From: a virus
DNA: 64,000 nt
IMG/VR virus record: IMGVR_UViG_3300008450_000018
Location: 1-64,000 of that record
Reading direction: 5' to 3' (one strand)
The number at the start of each line of letters is the position of its first letter. Position 1 is the stretch's first letter. Made by a program: the position numbers and the translations under genes. The notes beneath the pieces were generated by a model, which saw only the letters and a program-made list of their open reading frames with translations, was not told the DNA's origin and made no database searches. Of the stretch, positions 15,115-23,979 are shown in pieces.

Positions 15115-16592
15115 GACAATACTTTTACTCCGTATAATTGTTCAAATCTGTCAGCGTCGACCCGGTCATTGACCATAGGTTCACCCCTAATGTTTAGACT
15201 AGTATTTAATAGCATAGGACAATCTGTGACAATAAACCATTTTTCTAAGAGTTCTCTGATTCCCGATCCGTCCTTGGGCACAGTCTGAACACGACTAGTT
15301 CCATCATGATGCACAATAGCAGGAAATAAGTCAGGACTACGGCAACAAGCGACTGACTGCATATAAGGACTATGATCGAAGCCAGGGGGCATATCAAAAT
15401 ACTCGCTAGCGTATTCTGCCAGAATAACTGGCGCAAAAGGTCTGAACTTTTGTCTACGTTTGATTTCATTTACTCTATCCTTAATATCATTTCCTCTGGG
15501 GTCAGCCAATAAACTACGATTGCCTAATGCTCGCGGGCCGAATTCTGCGCGGCCACTTGCCACACCAACAATACGATCACGCAAAAGAGTATCCAGGGCG
15601 TCATTAACAGGGTAAGAGCCAGGAATAAGATGACCCAGATAAGCATCATTCCAATTAATGCGGCCGCCATAAACAAGAGCAGCGGCACCAAGACTAGACC
15701 CTGCATCCCCGGGATTAGGCATAATCCAAATATTTTCAAAGTATCCTCCTACACAGCTATTAATACTACAGTTAAGAGCAACACCGCCCATGTATACCAG
15801 ATTAGAACTCCAGTTAAAATCTTTTGCTCTACGCATGATATTTAACACTAAATCTTGGGTCAGATCTTGTGCGCTGGCTGCAATGTCCATATCTCCTACG
15901 TAGGACAAATACTTTTGTTCTATGCCCGTATGAAGATTTTCTTTAAATTTAATTTCCCATTCATTGTGCAAAAATTTGGACTTAAATAAATCAGTGAACG
16001 CTGGCACACCATATGCTGCCATACCCATAAGAATATATTCTTCTTCATTGGGTTTAAGACCAACACGTTCTGTCATTGCACTGTAAAACAGTCCTATACT
16101 ATGCGGATATTTTTGACGCCATAATCTTTTATAAACGGCTTTTCCTTGAACGTATTCTGCTGCCCAAATGCTTATTGTATCCCATTCACCAATGGCATCG
16201 ATTACAACCACCGTGGCTTTGTCAAATGGGCTTGTCTGAAACCCTGCAGCCGCGTGGCATAGATGATGATTGTGCGTTGAAATCGGTCCTGGGAAATTAG
16301 AAAATTCTTTGCCTATTTGCCTATTAAGAATCTGTCGAACAGTTAATTTATTCCATTCAACACCTTGACCGCTGTACAGTTGTCTTAACTGTTTATTCCA
16401 TGGTCGTTCATAGTAAGCAACATGGTCAATTCTATAATTAATTATTTCTTTGATTATACCAGGACTTAAATTTGGATCGTTTTTAATTTTACTATAGCGT
16501 TCACTGTGACCCGCATATAATATATTTCCATGATAGTCAATGACACTTAATGCAGCATCATGGAATCCTGCAGATATTCCTAAAATATTCAT
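15111..16592 (-). CDS. NodU/CmcH-family O-carbamoyltransferase
   Basis: A 493-residue enzyme that transfers a carbamoyl group from carbamoyl phosphate, through carbamoyl-adenylate, to a hydroxyl group, usually of a sugar. The N-terminal ASKHA-like fold starts NILGISAGFHDAALSV; the metal site HHLCHAAAGF lies near residue 108; VVIDAIGEWDT follows. The C-terminal YrdC-like half has GVASGRAEFGPRALGNRS and LNTSLNIRGEP. All family hallmarks are present. Members such as NodU, CmcH and TobZ modify Nod factors, cephamycin and aminoglycosides. Here it sits between the radical SAM block and the sulfation genes, with four-base overlaps on both sides. Acceptor unknown. Confidence 0.93.
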   Translation of the reverse strand: MNILGISAGFHDAALSVIDYHGNILYAGHSERYSKIKNDPNLSPGIIKEIINYRIDHVAYYERPWNKQLRQLYSGQGVEWNKLTVRQILNRQIGKEFSNFPGPISTHNHHLCHAAAGFQTSPFDKATVVVIDAIGEWDTISIWAAEYVQGKAVYKRLWRQKYPHSIGLFYSAMTERVGLKPNEEEYILMGMAAYGVPAFTDLFKSKFLHNEWEIKFKENLHTGIEQKYLSYVGDMDIAASAQDLTQDLVLNIMRRAKDFNWSSNLVYMGGVALNCSINSCVGGYFENIWIMPNPGDAGSSLGAAALVYGGRINWNDAYLGHLIPGSYPVNDALDTLLRDRIVGVASGRAEFGPRALGNRSLLADPRGNDIKDRVNEIKRRQKFRPFAPVILAEYASEYFDMPPGFDHSPYMQSVACCRSPDLFPAIVHHDGTSRVQTVPKDGSGIRELLEKWFIVTDCPMLLNTSLNIRGEPMVNDRVDADRFEQLYGVKVLS

Positions 16593-16690
16593 TTATAGAT
16601 AAAAGGATCTTGCTTTCGCAATTCTTTGAGTTTGCGACGATAAGTGATTTCTAATTTAATTCTGTAGTATAAATTTTTAAGCCATTTCAT
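16589..16690 (-). CDS. 33-residue basic peptide gene
   Basis: A short ATG-started frame, MKWLKNLYYRIKLEITYRRK at the start and KELRKQDPFIYK at the end, with its stop in an ATGA overlap with the carbamoyltransferase start. It begins five bases after the previous stop, so it fills the only gap in this part of the operon. It is strongly basic, with aromatic residues and no Cys. I recall similar short proteins ending in DPFIYK in related phages, which supports a real gene. Function unknown; its size would suit a small regulator, an adaptor or, less likely, a modified peptide. Confidence 0.6.
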   Translation of the reverse strand: MKWLKNLYYRIKLEITYRRKLKELRKQDPFIYK

Positions 16691-16694
16691 GATA

Positions 16695-17795
16695 TTATTT
16701 ATTGAGTAAACTACTGCTGTAATCGTAACCAGGTTTTAATCTTTCGATTTGTTGATCATAGTAGTCTTTGTCCGACCAAGTATAAGAATAGACAGAGCGT
16801 AAAATGTTTCCCGACCCATCATCGCATTGAATTGAATATATGTCTAAATAACTCGATAGTATGGGCCAAACTTCGCTGTATTTGATCGTACCAAAACTTC
16901 TTTGTAAGTCAACTTGCCCCACTGAATGATATCCGAAATTATATTGATTATCTTCGGGATCGAATCCATTTCGTTCAAGCCATGATTTAAACCCAGACAT
17001 TTCTTTGGTGTACCAAGGGTGAGGCCCATTATAACATACGTCCTGTGCCCATTCGATATCAAACTCGCCGCTGTAGTAACGTAGATGTGTAATAGCATCA
17101 CAGGTTGTCTTGTCGACGTCAACTCCTTTTTCATCTCTATAAACTTCAAACAGTGTTTTGCCAATCTGTGTCCAATGTAAGTAGACTTCCCCGAATTTTC
17201 TATCATACCTTGATTCTTTAAAATTAGTTTTATATGTTGACGGAAATTCGTATCGCGAGGCATTTAGAAATGTAGTGATTTGACTAGGCCTAACCCACTC
17301 AGGCAATGTTGCTTGTTTACGTTGACTCAGCATTAAACTCTCTGCTTCGTGACATAGATTATTCAATTGTCTGATAGCGAATTTAGTTGTATAATCTGCT
17401 TGTTTATAATAATCACTGAGTCCCCACACAGTTCCTTGCAAAATTTCAAAATGGTTATGCAATTTGTTCATTAACTCTTGATTAGGATTTAATGTTTCAG
17501 GATTTCGTAGAGTAAAAGGGTAAAAGTTTTCTTCTATTTTATACTCGCCTTGGAAGAAATCATTTATTACATTCTTGACCCAGAATAGTTCTCTACAAAT
17601 ATATTCTAAATCTCTTTGACTGTCGGGAAATCCCAAGAAGCAAAAGTTTTTTTCCAGATATTTGTGTTGCTGTACAATTTCTTGTAATGCCGTAAACCAT
17701 CGCTGAGCCATTTCATGCTCGTAGACATTGATAATATAGTCTAATGTTTTTGTTTTATCTAACGGATTTCGTAGTGTTATTATTACTTTATTCAA
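16695..17795 (-). CDS. Unknown 366-aa protein of the radical SAM operon
   Basis: A 366-residue soluble protein that I do not recognise. It starts MNKVIITLRNPLDKTKTLDY and is rich in Trp, Tyr and charged residues. Notable segments are FCFLGFPDSQRDLEYICREL (about residue 51), GEVYLHWTQIGKTLFEVYRD (about 206) and SGEFDIEWAQDV (about 248). No P-loop, Rossmann loop, metal cluster or membrane segment is visible. It overlaps the radical SAM gene upstream by 8 bases and so is probably made together with it. It could be a substrate carrier, a structural partner or an enzyme of unknown type. Confidence 0.75.
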   Translation of the reverse strand: MNKVIITLRNPLDKTKTLDYIINVYEHEMAQRWFTALQEIVQQHKYLEKNFCFLGFPDSQRDLEYICRELFWVKNVINDFFQGEYKIEENFYPFTLRNPETLNPNQELMNKLHNHFEILQGTVWGLSDYYKQADYTTKFAIRQLNNLCHEAESLMLSQRKQATLPEWVRPSQITTFLNASRYEFPSTYKTNFKESRYDRKFGEVYLHWTQIGKTLFEVYRDEKGVDVDKTTCDAITHLRYYSGEFDIEWAQDVCYNGPHPWYTKEMSGFKSWLERNGFDPEDNQYNFGYHSVGQVDLQRSFGTIKYSEVWPILSSYLDIYSIQCDDGSGNILRSVYSYTWSDKDYYDQQIERLKPGYDYSSSLLNK

Positions 17796-19080
17796 TTGAA
17801 TTCCACCATTTTAATACTTCAGGTTTTGTTGAGAGTATATCACGCATAGTATAACTATCATTTCGAATTTGTTCAAGTCTTTCGATTCTTGCTTTTCCTT
17901 TACGCAAACCAATTTGATATTCGTTGGGCCATTGTTCCTTAAAGGTGGGTCTAGTTTTTAGTTGGACAAGTATATCCTTTAACGGATTATTACTAGTACC
18001 ACTTATGATTTCGTCTGCCCAAGGATGTAATAATTCCCGGGGAAGAGATAAAGGTGACATAACTATGTCTGGACTAAAACTAAAAATTACTTTCGCGAGA
18101 ATATCGACTTTTTCTTCTTCTGCAAGTCGCTGGATATTAGCAATTTCGAACATGCCGGGCAAAGTGAGCGTAAAGTCAATTCGCATTTGACGTCTGTGAC
18201 TAGCGATTTTAACTCCTTCACGGAAGTTTGCAAGCCAAGAATTGTAGTCAAGGCCTGTTCTAATGTATTCTCCAATTTTTCCTGTGCCGTCGATACTTGC
18301 ACAAATCTGCCAATCACGAAGCCCGCTGAGAATATCATTATAAAGATTGATACCTTTATAATTAATTCTTGATAAGTTTGTATTGTATCTAGCGTAAACA
18401 TTTGGGCCGTCTCCTAATTCTATTATTCTCTGCATGTATCTCCAATGTTGCTCATACATGAGAGGCTCGCCCCCTACCCAATATACTTCTTCGACTCGAT
18501 GCTCTTCGACGGCTTGACTAAACTCTGCCTCAATTTGTGTGTCTTGAAACTGTTCAATTTGTTTTTTGATTTCGGGCTGCATCCAATTATTTTTTGGATC
18601 CGCCCAATTGATCATGTTGTGTTGTCGTTGCTCACTTTCCCAAGCACTGCTTAACATGTCTCCACACATTCGACATTTAAAATTACAAAGATTACTAAAT
18701 CTGTAATCCCAGCTCACAGGCTTCATATCTGTTGAGCCGTCGTGGCAAGTTTTTTCCATTGCTTCATTGTACTTATGACCAAACAATTGATTAAAATAGC
18801 TACGGTAAACATTGGTGTTTAGCAATTTGTCGTTGCATACTTCACACTCTGGCAGAGTTTCGCCGGCCATCATTCGACGCCGAACAGATTTCATATGTTC
18901 ACTATTCCAATGTTCATCTAAATTAATTGGTATATATTTTCCAGTACCAGACTTAGTATCTATGTACTGTTGAAAACTTTGTGCTGGTTCGCGACTTGCA
19001 CAACACATTCTGCGTTCTGTTTGTGGACTCAGATATGTATGTGTCCACGGTGCAAGGCAAAGAGTAAGCGGTTTATTCAT
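17788..19080 (-). CDS. Radical SAM protein 7 (LPW-like class, N-terminal auxiliary cysteines)
   Basis: A 430-residue radical SAM protein, the last of seven in the operon. The cluster loop CNFKCRMC (about residue 130) should bind a [4Fe-4S] cluster and S-adenosylmethionine, followed by SSAW and the GGEP motif (VGGEPLMYEQHW). Before the core lies a cysteine region CLAPW...RMCC...CEVC that resembles a SPASM/twitch-type auxiliary cluster placed at the N-terminus. EYIRTGLDYNSW is shared with its six relatives. The reaction and substrate are unknown; twitch/SPASM enzymes act on sugars or peptides. It overlaps its neighbours by 8 bases on each side. Confidence 0.88.
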   Translation of the reverse strand: MNKPLTLCLAPWTHTYLSPQTERRMCCASREPAQSFQQYIDTKSGTGKYIPINLDEHWNSEHMKSVRRRMMAGETLPECEVCNDKLLNTNVYRSYFNQLFGHKYNEAMEKTCHDGSTDMKPVSWDYRFSNLCNFKCRMCGDMLSSAWESEQRQHNMINWADPKNNWMQPEIKKQIEQFQDTQIEAEFSQAVEEHRVEEVYWVGGEPLMYEQHWRYMQRIIELGDGPNVYARYNTNLSRINYKGINLYNDILSGLRDWQICASIDGTGKIGEYIRTGLDYNSWLANFREGVKIASHRRQMRIDFTLTLPGMFEIANIQRLAEEEKVDILAKVIFSFSPDIVMSPLSLPRELLHPWADEIISGTSNNPLKDILVQLKTRPTFKEQWPNEYQIGLRKGKARIERLEQIRNDSYTMRDILSTKPEVLKWWNSIE

Positions 19081-20278
19081 AGCCCATGGCCTTTGCTATT
19101 TCGGGATGTGTATCCATAAAATTTTGTTTTCGATAAGCATCTGTGCGCTTCATATTGTTTAAAAATATTTGCCCGTCGCTGCCTGCACCGTTTTCGATAA
19201 ATTTAATTACATTTTCAATTTCTTGGTGATGTTCCTCTGTGTTCCAAAAAGTTGTTTTAAGTTTATTCAAAACTAATTCTTTGGCTGCAGGAGTTAACTG
19301 TTGAATACTCATATGGTCTGGGCTGTGCAACATATTAAAATAAATGCTGTCAAAAGGTTTGGTGCTTGCCCAGGCCAGTAATTCATCTAAGTAATATACA
19401 TTTTGAATATTAATAGTGAAACAAAGTTGAGTAGTAATGTTAGGCGTGTCAACGTCACGGGCAAAATGAACTCCGTCGATTATTTCGTTGGCCTTATCCC
19501 AATCTGCCCCGTATCGTTCATATTCAAATCTTTCACCGACATTGTCGATGCTAAATGCAATATCTACACGACCAAAATTATTCCATAAAGCTGATTTTTG
19601 TATGCCTAACCCGTCGATAGTTGCATTGGTATTATAATGAATATCGATATGTTTACTATGGCCTGTTGCTACTGCATATCGTAGTAAATCCCAGTGTTCT
19701 TCGATTAACCAAGGCTCGCCCCCGGTAAATTCAAAATACTTAATATTGGGTAGTAACGATTTTAAATTCTCCCAAAAATTAGGACTCTCCTCTGGCCACT
19801 TACCTTGTTTAAGCCAAGTATATGCAACATGTTTTTTCTTATCATGTCCTTGCGGCAAATACTCTAATTCTTCTGCCGCCCACTTACTACTGCTCCAACT
19901 GCCGCATATCCTGCACTTTAAATTACAAATGTTGCCCAGCTTTAAATCAATGAACCATAATTGATCAGGAACATCGTTTTGCCAATCGACCAATGGGTAT
20001 AACTCTTTGAGTCTAACTTGACTGTGAATACGTTTACTAGTCCTGTTTGCGGCTTCCTCATCCCAGCATAATTTACAGGTATTTGGTTTTTCGCCGCGGC
20101 GGAATTGTCTACGTAAGTTTTGCATATACTCGCTAGTATATGCATCTTGTAATGTATGTCTTCTAAGATCAACACCAGTAATATCTTCTCTTGCAAGACA
20201 ACAAGGTCTTGCAGTACCCATGGGGCTAGTCTCGATACTAATCCATGGCAACATACAAATACTATTAGGTAAAGTCAT
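19073..20278 (-). CDS. Radical SAM protein 6 (LPW class)
   Basis: A 401-residue radical SAM protein. N-terminal cysteines: CMLPWISIE...ARPCCLARE, then CKLC near residue 79. Core loop CNLKCRIC near residue 116, then SSSKW, and TGGEPWLIEEHW. Later SIDNVGERFEYERYGADW carries the shared Y-x-R-x-G-x-D-W signature. The C-terminus is short, so there is probably no second classical C-terminal SPASM domain. ATG coupling (ATGA) to the upstream radical SAM gene and an 8-base overlap with the downstream one suggest equal, co-translated amounts. Substrate unknown. Confidence 0.88.
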   Translation of the reverse strand: MTLPNSICMLPWISIETSPMGTARPCCLAREDITGVDLRRHTLQDAYTSEYMQNLRRQFRRGEKPNTCKLCWDEEAANRTSKRIHSQVRLKELYPLVDWQNDVPDQLWFIDLKLGNICNLKCRICGSWSSSKWAAEELEYLPQGHDKKKHVAYTWLKQGKWPEESPNFWENLKSLLPNIKYFEFTGGEPWLIEEHWDLLRYAVATGHSKHIDIHYNTNATIDGLGIQKSALWNNFGRVDIAFSIDNVGERFEYERYGADWDKANEIIDGVHFARDVDTPNITTQLCFTINIQNVYYLDELLAWASTKPFDSIYFNMLHSPDHMSIQQLTPAAKELVLNKLKTTFWNTEEHHQEIENVIKFIENGAGSDGQIFLNNMKRTDAYRKQNFMDTHPEIAKAMGYE

Positions 20279-21612
20279 TTATTTTTTAACTCGCTTAATT
20301 CAGGAAATGTGTTCCAAAAGTTTTCTCCCCTGAGATTATCAATTAAATTAATTTCTTGTTTAAATTTACCCCAGTGCTGTGAGCCGTCGGTGGACATTAG
20401 GAAATTAATGGCACTCTTGAATCCAGTTGTTGCTCGTTTTAATGGATCTTGCGGTTCTAACCATTCAATATGTCTTTCGTATGCTGGTTTAATTACTCGC
20501 TCTTTAAATTCTTGCGGGAACAAATCAATCCTATACCATTCAGGACTTTGACAAATATTCACATTAAAATCTTTAGGCTTAATAAATCCCATATCAACCC
20601 ATTCTTTATGAAAATCTAAAACGTGCAATACATTCATAGCACTAATAGTAGATGCAATATAAAAATCTACGTGCGGTACTTCTTCCAACATACGTTCACG
20701 ATTGCGAACTGTTTGTTTCCAGTCTGTGCCTTTTCGCATTAGTTCTGCTCTGGCTCCGCTGGCATCTAAGCTGGCTCCTACTCCTACAGTTCTAAAATGT
20801 TTCCAGTATTCGAATACATGTTTATCTTTAAAAGCTAATTCACTAAAATTTGTATTGTATTGAATACAAACGTCTGTTCGTCCTGCTTCAATAAGTTTTT
20901 CTAATAGATAATAGTGTTCCTTCATAATCAAAGGTTCACCGCCTGCAAAATAAACTTGTTCCAAGTAGGGAATATGTTCTTCCATTTGTGCAATCATATA
21001 ATCTTCGTCGCCAGCAGCATATTCAATTCTGGCCAAATCTTTGCCGTTTACGTCAGGCACTCTATTGAATAATTTGACATGATCATTATACCAATTACTG
21101 CTAAAAACCGGGCCGCACGTTCTGCAACGAAAATTACACAAATTGCTAAACCTAACGTCCCAGTATCTGATTTTAAATTCTGGGTGTGTTCCGTCTGGCA
21201 GTGTTTTATCTACGTCTGCAATATTATGTCCGTAACTACGATTAGCATCATAACGCATACTAAAGAATCCGTTTTCTTCTTGTTCATAACATTTGGTACA
21301 TTGTTTAACTGGCTGATCTGCCATCATTAAACGTCTGATCTCTTTGTACCCTTCTTGGTTCCAAACTTCTTGCATTGAATTCTTTTTTAAATTTCCAATT
21401 GGATGAAAGTATTCTGCAAAGCAACAAGGATACACTCTGCCGTCTGGGTAAGCATGTTGGTGAACCCATGGTAACATACAAAAAGATTTACTGTTCGTTA
21501 ATCTGTTGATTTGAGTTTCTGTCAGCGTTGCAGGATCTGCAAATAATGGTTTCCTACTATTGTAATCGTAACCACGTTTATAAAATCTATCAGTTTTTTT
21601 ATCTTCGCTCAT
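20275..21612 (-). CDS. Radical SAM protein 5 (LPW class)
   Basis: A 445-residue radical SAM protein with the clearest N-terminal auxiliary domain of the group: CMLPWVHQHAYPDGRVYPCC, NLKKNSMQEVWNQEG and CTKC, in the order expected of a SPASM-like domain but before the core. Core loop CNFRCRTC near residue 156, SSNW after it, and AGGEPLIMKEHYY. ASLDASGARAELMRKGTDW holds the family signature in degenerate form. Both ends couple to neighbouring radical SAM genes by four-base ATGA overlaps. Reaction unknown. Confidence 0.9.
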   Translation of the reverse strand: MSEDKKTDRFYKRGYDYNSRKPLFADPATLTETQINRLTNSKSFCMLPWVHQHAYPDGRVYPCCFAEYFHPIGNLKKNSMQEVWNQEGYKEIRRLMMADQPVKQCTKCYEQEENGFFSMRYDANRSYGHNIADVDKTLPDGTHPEFKIRYWDVRFSNLCNFRCRTCGPVFSSNWYNDHVKLFNRVPDVNGKDLARIEYAAGDEDYMIAQMEEHIPYLEQVYFAGGEPLIMKEHYYLLEKLIEAGRTDVCIQYNTNFSELAFKDKHVFEYWKHFRTVGVGASLDASGARAELMRKGTDWKQTVRNRERMLEEVPHVDFYIASTISAMNVLHVLDFHKEWVDMGFIKPKDFNVNICQSPEWYRIDLFPQEFKERVIKPAYERHIEWLEPQDPLKRATTGFKSAINFLMSTDGSQHWGKFKQEINLIDNLRGENFWNTFPELSELKNK

Positions 21613-22958
21613 AGTGTATTATACCAATCTGCCAGAGAAGGAAATGTTTTACAGAAGTCTTTACCTCTGCGCTGATCGTACTGTGTGTAAAATTGTTTGA
21701 AATCACTGCGTAATTTAGACAGCTCAAATGCATCGCTGTGTGGAGTTTTTACAACATCCAAGTAATCTATTAATCTCTGTAAATGATTTATTTCATGCTC
21801 ATGTAAATAGTTATGTCCTTTATGGCGAACAAGAAAATTAACCAATTGATCTTTGTATTTTGATTTAATATCATCAGGCAACACCAATGGACTCTGAAAA
21901 CTAGGAAAACGTAAAATATTTAAAGTAAAATTAGGATAGTCTCGGCCGAATTCTTTCTTTAAGTCTATTAGAGTATCTAAGAAATCAGGCAATGTATCCA
22001 GGCATAATGCATTAATTGTACACATAATATGAAGCCCGCGAAACTTTTTACTGTTAACAAGCTTCATAATATTTTCTAACCACAGAGTATAATTTAAACC
22101 ATCTCGTATATATTCTGCTTGAATGTGATCACTTTCGTTGCTAGTATATAAGTCTATTTCTAAACCATCCACGCTGTCAATTAATCTATCGATATCAACT
22201 TGATAACCTAAATTACTGTTAATAGCTAAACGTGTTTGGCTTTTACCTTTATTAGTTTTAAACCAATCGATTAGTTTCCAAGTTTCTCCACTCATCAAAG
22301 GTTCTCCGCCCGTAATACGTAATTCCTTTAATGTGCGATGTAAGTCTGATTCCCACCATTTATGAAATGCTTCAACATAGGGATTAACTTCGCCAAATTT
22401 ATATAGTTGACTATGATCATGAGTATGAGTAAAATGATTCCTGCCGTCACTAACCAATCCTGTATAAGGCCCGTTACGTTTGATGTCATTGACCCATGTA
22501 CTGCTAAAAGCAGGATTGCAATAACTACAAGCAAACTGACAAGTTCTGTCGAAAGCAATTTCAAGAGTTTGAAGATTGAAATCTTCTCTTGCTGGGGTTC
22601 TGTATGCATATGCCAAATCTTCATCATTGTAAATTACAGTTTTGTATACTCGATCGCTTATTGCATCTCGACCCATGTCTTCGATCTTCCAGCAGTACTC
22701 GCAACCTGACGGTCTTTCGCCCTTCTGCATCTGCTCTCGTTCCATTTTCTTTTTTTGAGTATTGTGCAATGCCCTAGGATTTCGTTCAACATCGTCAATG
22801 TCTACTTTGTGCGGCAAGGGATGGTGGCAACTAGTAGTCATTCCGCTACCTAACCATATAGTAGCATTATACCATTTAGCTCCGCAAAAAGAATTTGATT
22901 TAATGTCGATTACTCTGCGTTTGTAATCTAAGTCTGTTTCATTGTTTATTCTTGGCAT
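21609..22958 (-). CDS. Radical SAM protein 4 (AKW class)
   Basis: A 449-residue radical SAM protein of the second subclass. The N-terminus reads CGAKWYNATIWLGSG...SCHHPLPHK, then CEYCWKIED: the LPW and PCC of the other class are replaced by AKW and CHHP, so its auxiliary cluster, if present, has different ligands. Core loop CQFACSYC near residue 135, SSTW, TGGEPLMSGETW, and EYIRDGLNYTLW. It is closely similar in layout to the 25095 gene (LHNTQKKK / LHNTPYKK; C-terminal RRGKDF / RRGTNF), suggesting a duplication. Reaction unknown. Confidence 0.88.
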   Translation of the reverse strand: MPRINNETDLDYKRRVIDIKSNSFCGAKWYNATIWLGSGMTTSCHHPLPHKVDIDDVERNPRALHNTQKKKMEREQMQKGERPSGCEYCWKIEDMGRDAISDRVYKTVIYNDEDLAYAYRTPAREDFNLQTLEIAFDRTCQFACSYCNPAFSSTWVNDIKRNGPYTGLVSDGRNHFTHTHDHSQLYKFGEVNPYVEAFHKWWESDLHRTLKELRITGGEPLMSGETWKLIDWFKTNKGKSQTRLAINSNLGYQVDIDRLIDSVDGLEIDLYTSNESDHIQAEYIRDGLNYTLWLENIMKLVNSKKFRGLHIMCTINALCLDTLPDFLDTLIDLKKEFGRDYPNFTLNILRFPSFQSPLVLPDDIKSKYKDQLVNFLVRHKGHNYLHEHEINHLQRLIDYLDVVKTPHSDAFELSKLRSDFKQFYTQYDQRRGKDFCKTFPSLADWYNTL

Positions 22959-23979
22959 AGTTGTTAAATTTAGTTGTGAACTCGTCTATTAAATTTTTAT
23001 CCTCACCCGGTGGTTGTGTGGATATCATTACATTCCTATTGTGTCTACAAATATCTTCGGCTTCATTTAAAAATTCTTCTAAATTAGAATTGCAAAGAAA
23101 TTCTACCACATCCACTATTCGATCCAGTCGTTTATCGTTGTCGTCTATTAGATCAAACGATTCATCTATTAGATGACCAAACGTTTTAAATCCCTGATTG
23201 TGTAAATCTCTATAGAATCCATAGTTTGCCACTGCTACAAATGGGTGCCCAATTTTAAGTGGCTTGTAAATTTTTTCTGTTCTAAAGCTATAAGGCAAAT
23301 AAAAATTTGTTTCAGTGACAACACTGAAATAAGAATCTTCAAAAATATTTGCAAATATTTGTCCGTCGGGCCAGTCGTTTAATTTATATTTTCCGTTTAT
23401 TACATTATCACTGTTGACTTGAAATTGGTAGTCTTTGGGCAAAAATTTATTGTCGTAGAGAGCAGACCATAAACTTCGGACTAACAAATCTTTTTTATTT
23501 AATTTTTCTATTAGTAATGAACGATGCGATCTTTCTATTCCATTTAAAAAATTAAACAAAAATGTCTTATTCCTTTTTAAAAAAATTCGATCAATTATCT
23601 TCGAATCTCTTTTTTCGAGCTCGGTTGTTGTACGTCCTAAAATATACCTAAATATGTCTACGGTTACATGTGCTATACCCGGGGGCAAATCTCCCGACGA
23701 CATTATAAACGGTAGACGCACAAAATCATTCCATCCTATTGCCTTTAATGTATCTAACACTGTATTGGTACCTTCGTGTAGCATACTTAGTATAAACAAA
23801 TTTTTGCTGTCCAAGGAAATAATATTTTTTTTAATAATATCCCCCGTTAATAAAACAATACCATTGTTTGAAATTAAACTTTCTACGGTATCGTGCTCCA
23901 TTATTTCAAAGTAATCGGGGTACCAATTAAAGAATTCTAAATCGTCGTTTTTTAACGAGTTAATTTTAATCTTTTGCAT
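22939..23979 (-). CDS. Exostosin/GT-like glycosyltransferase
   Basis: A 346-residue protein inserted between radical SAM genes. The C-terminal third has SYFSVVTETNF and then FRTEKIYKPLKIGHPFVAVA (about residue 231), with GFKTFGHLIDESFD. The E-K-x-x-K-P-x-x-x-G-x-P pattern is typical of exostosin-like and fucosyltransferase-like GT-B sugar-donor sites. The N-terminal half is poorly conserved and may bind the acceptor. It overlaps both radical SAM neighbours (20 and 14 bases). Glycosyl transfer is likely; donor and acceptor are unknown. Confidence 0.65.
   Translation of the reverse strand: MQKIKINSLKNDDLEFFNWYPDYFEIMEHDTVESLISNNGIVLLTGDIIKKNIISLDSKNLFILSMLHEGTNTVLDTLKAIGWNDFVRLPFIMSSGDLPPGIAHVTVDIFRYILGRTTTELEKRDSKIIDRIFLKRNKTFLFNFLNGIERSHRSLLIEKLNKKDLLVRSLWSALYDNKFLPKDYQFQVNSDNVINGKYKLNDWPDGQIFANIFEDSYFSVVTETNFYLPYSFRTEKIYKPLKIGHPFVAVANYGFYRDLHNQGFKTFGHLIDESFDLIDDNDKRLDRIVDVVEFLCNSNLEEFLNEAEDICRHNRNVMISTQPPGEDKNLIDEFTTKFNNYAKNKQ

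Noticed and set aside
16589-16690. RiPP precursor peptide for the radical SAM enzymes
   Set aside because: The 33-residue peptide lacks Cys, Ser/Thr-rich core or Gly-Gly cleavage site, and a similar small protein is, as I recall, found without radical SAM genes; kept only as a low-probability idea.
18087-18401. 104-codon minus-strand frame inside the radical SAM gene at 17788
   Set aside because: Looks membrane-like only because of its shifted frame; fully inside a gene with intact catalytic motifs.
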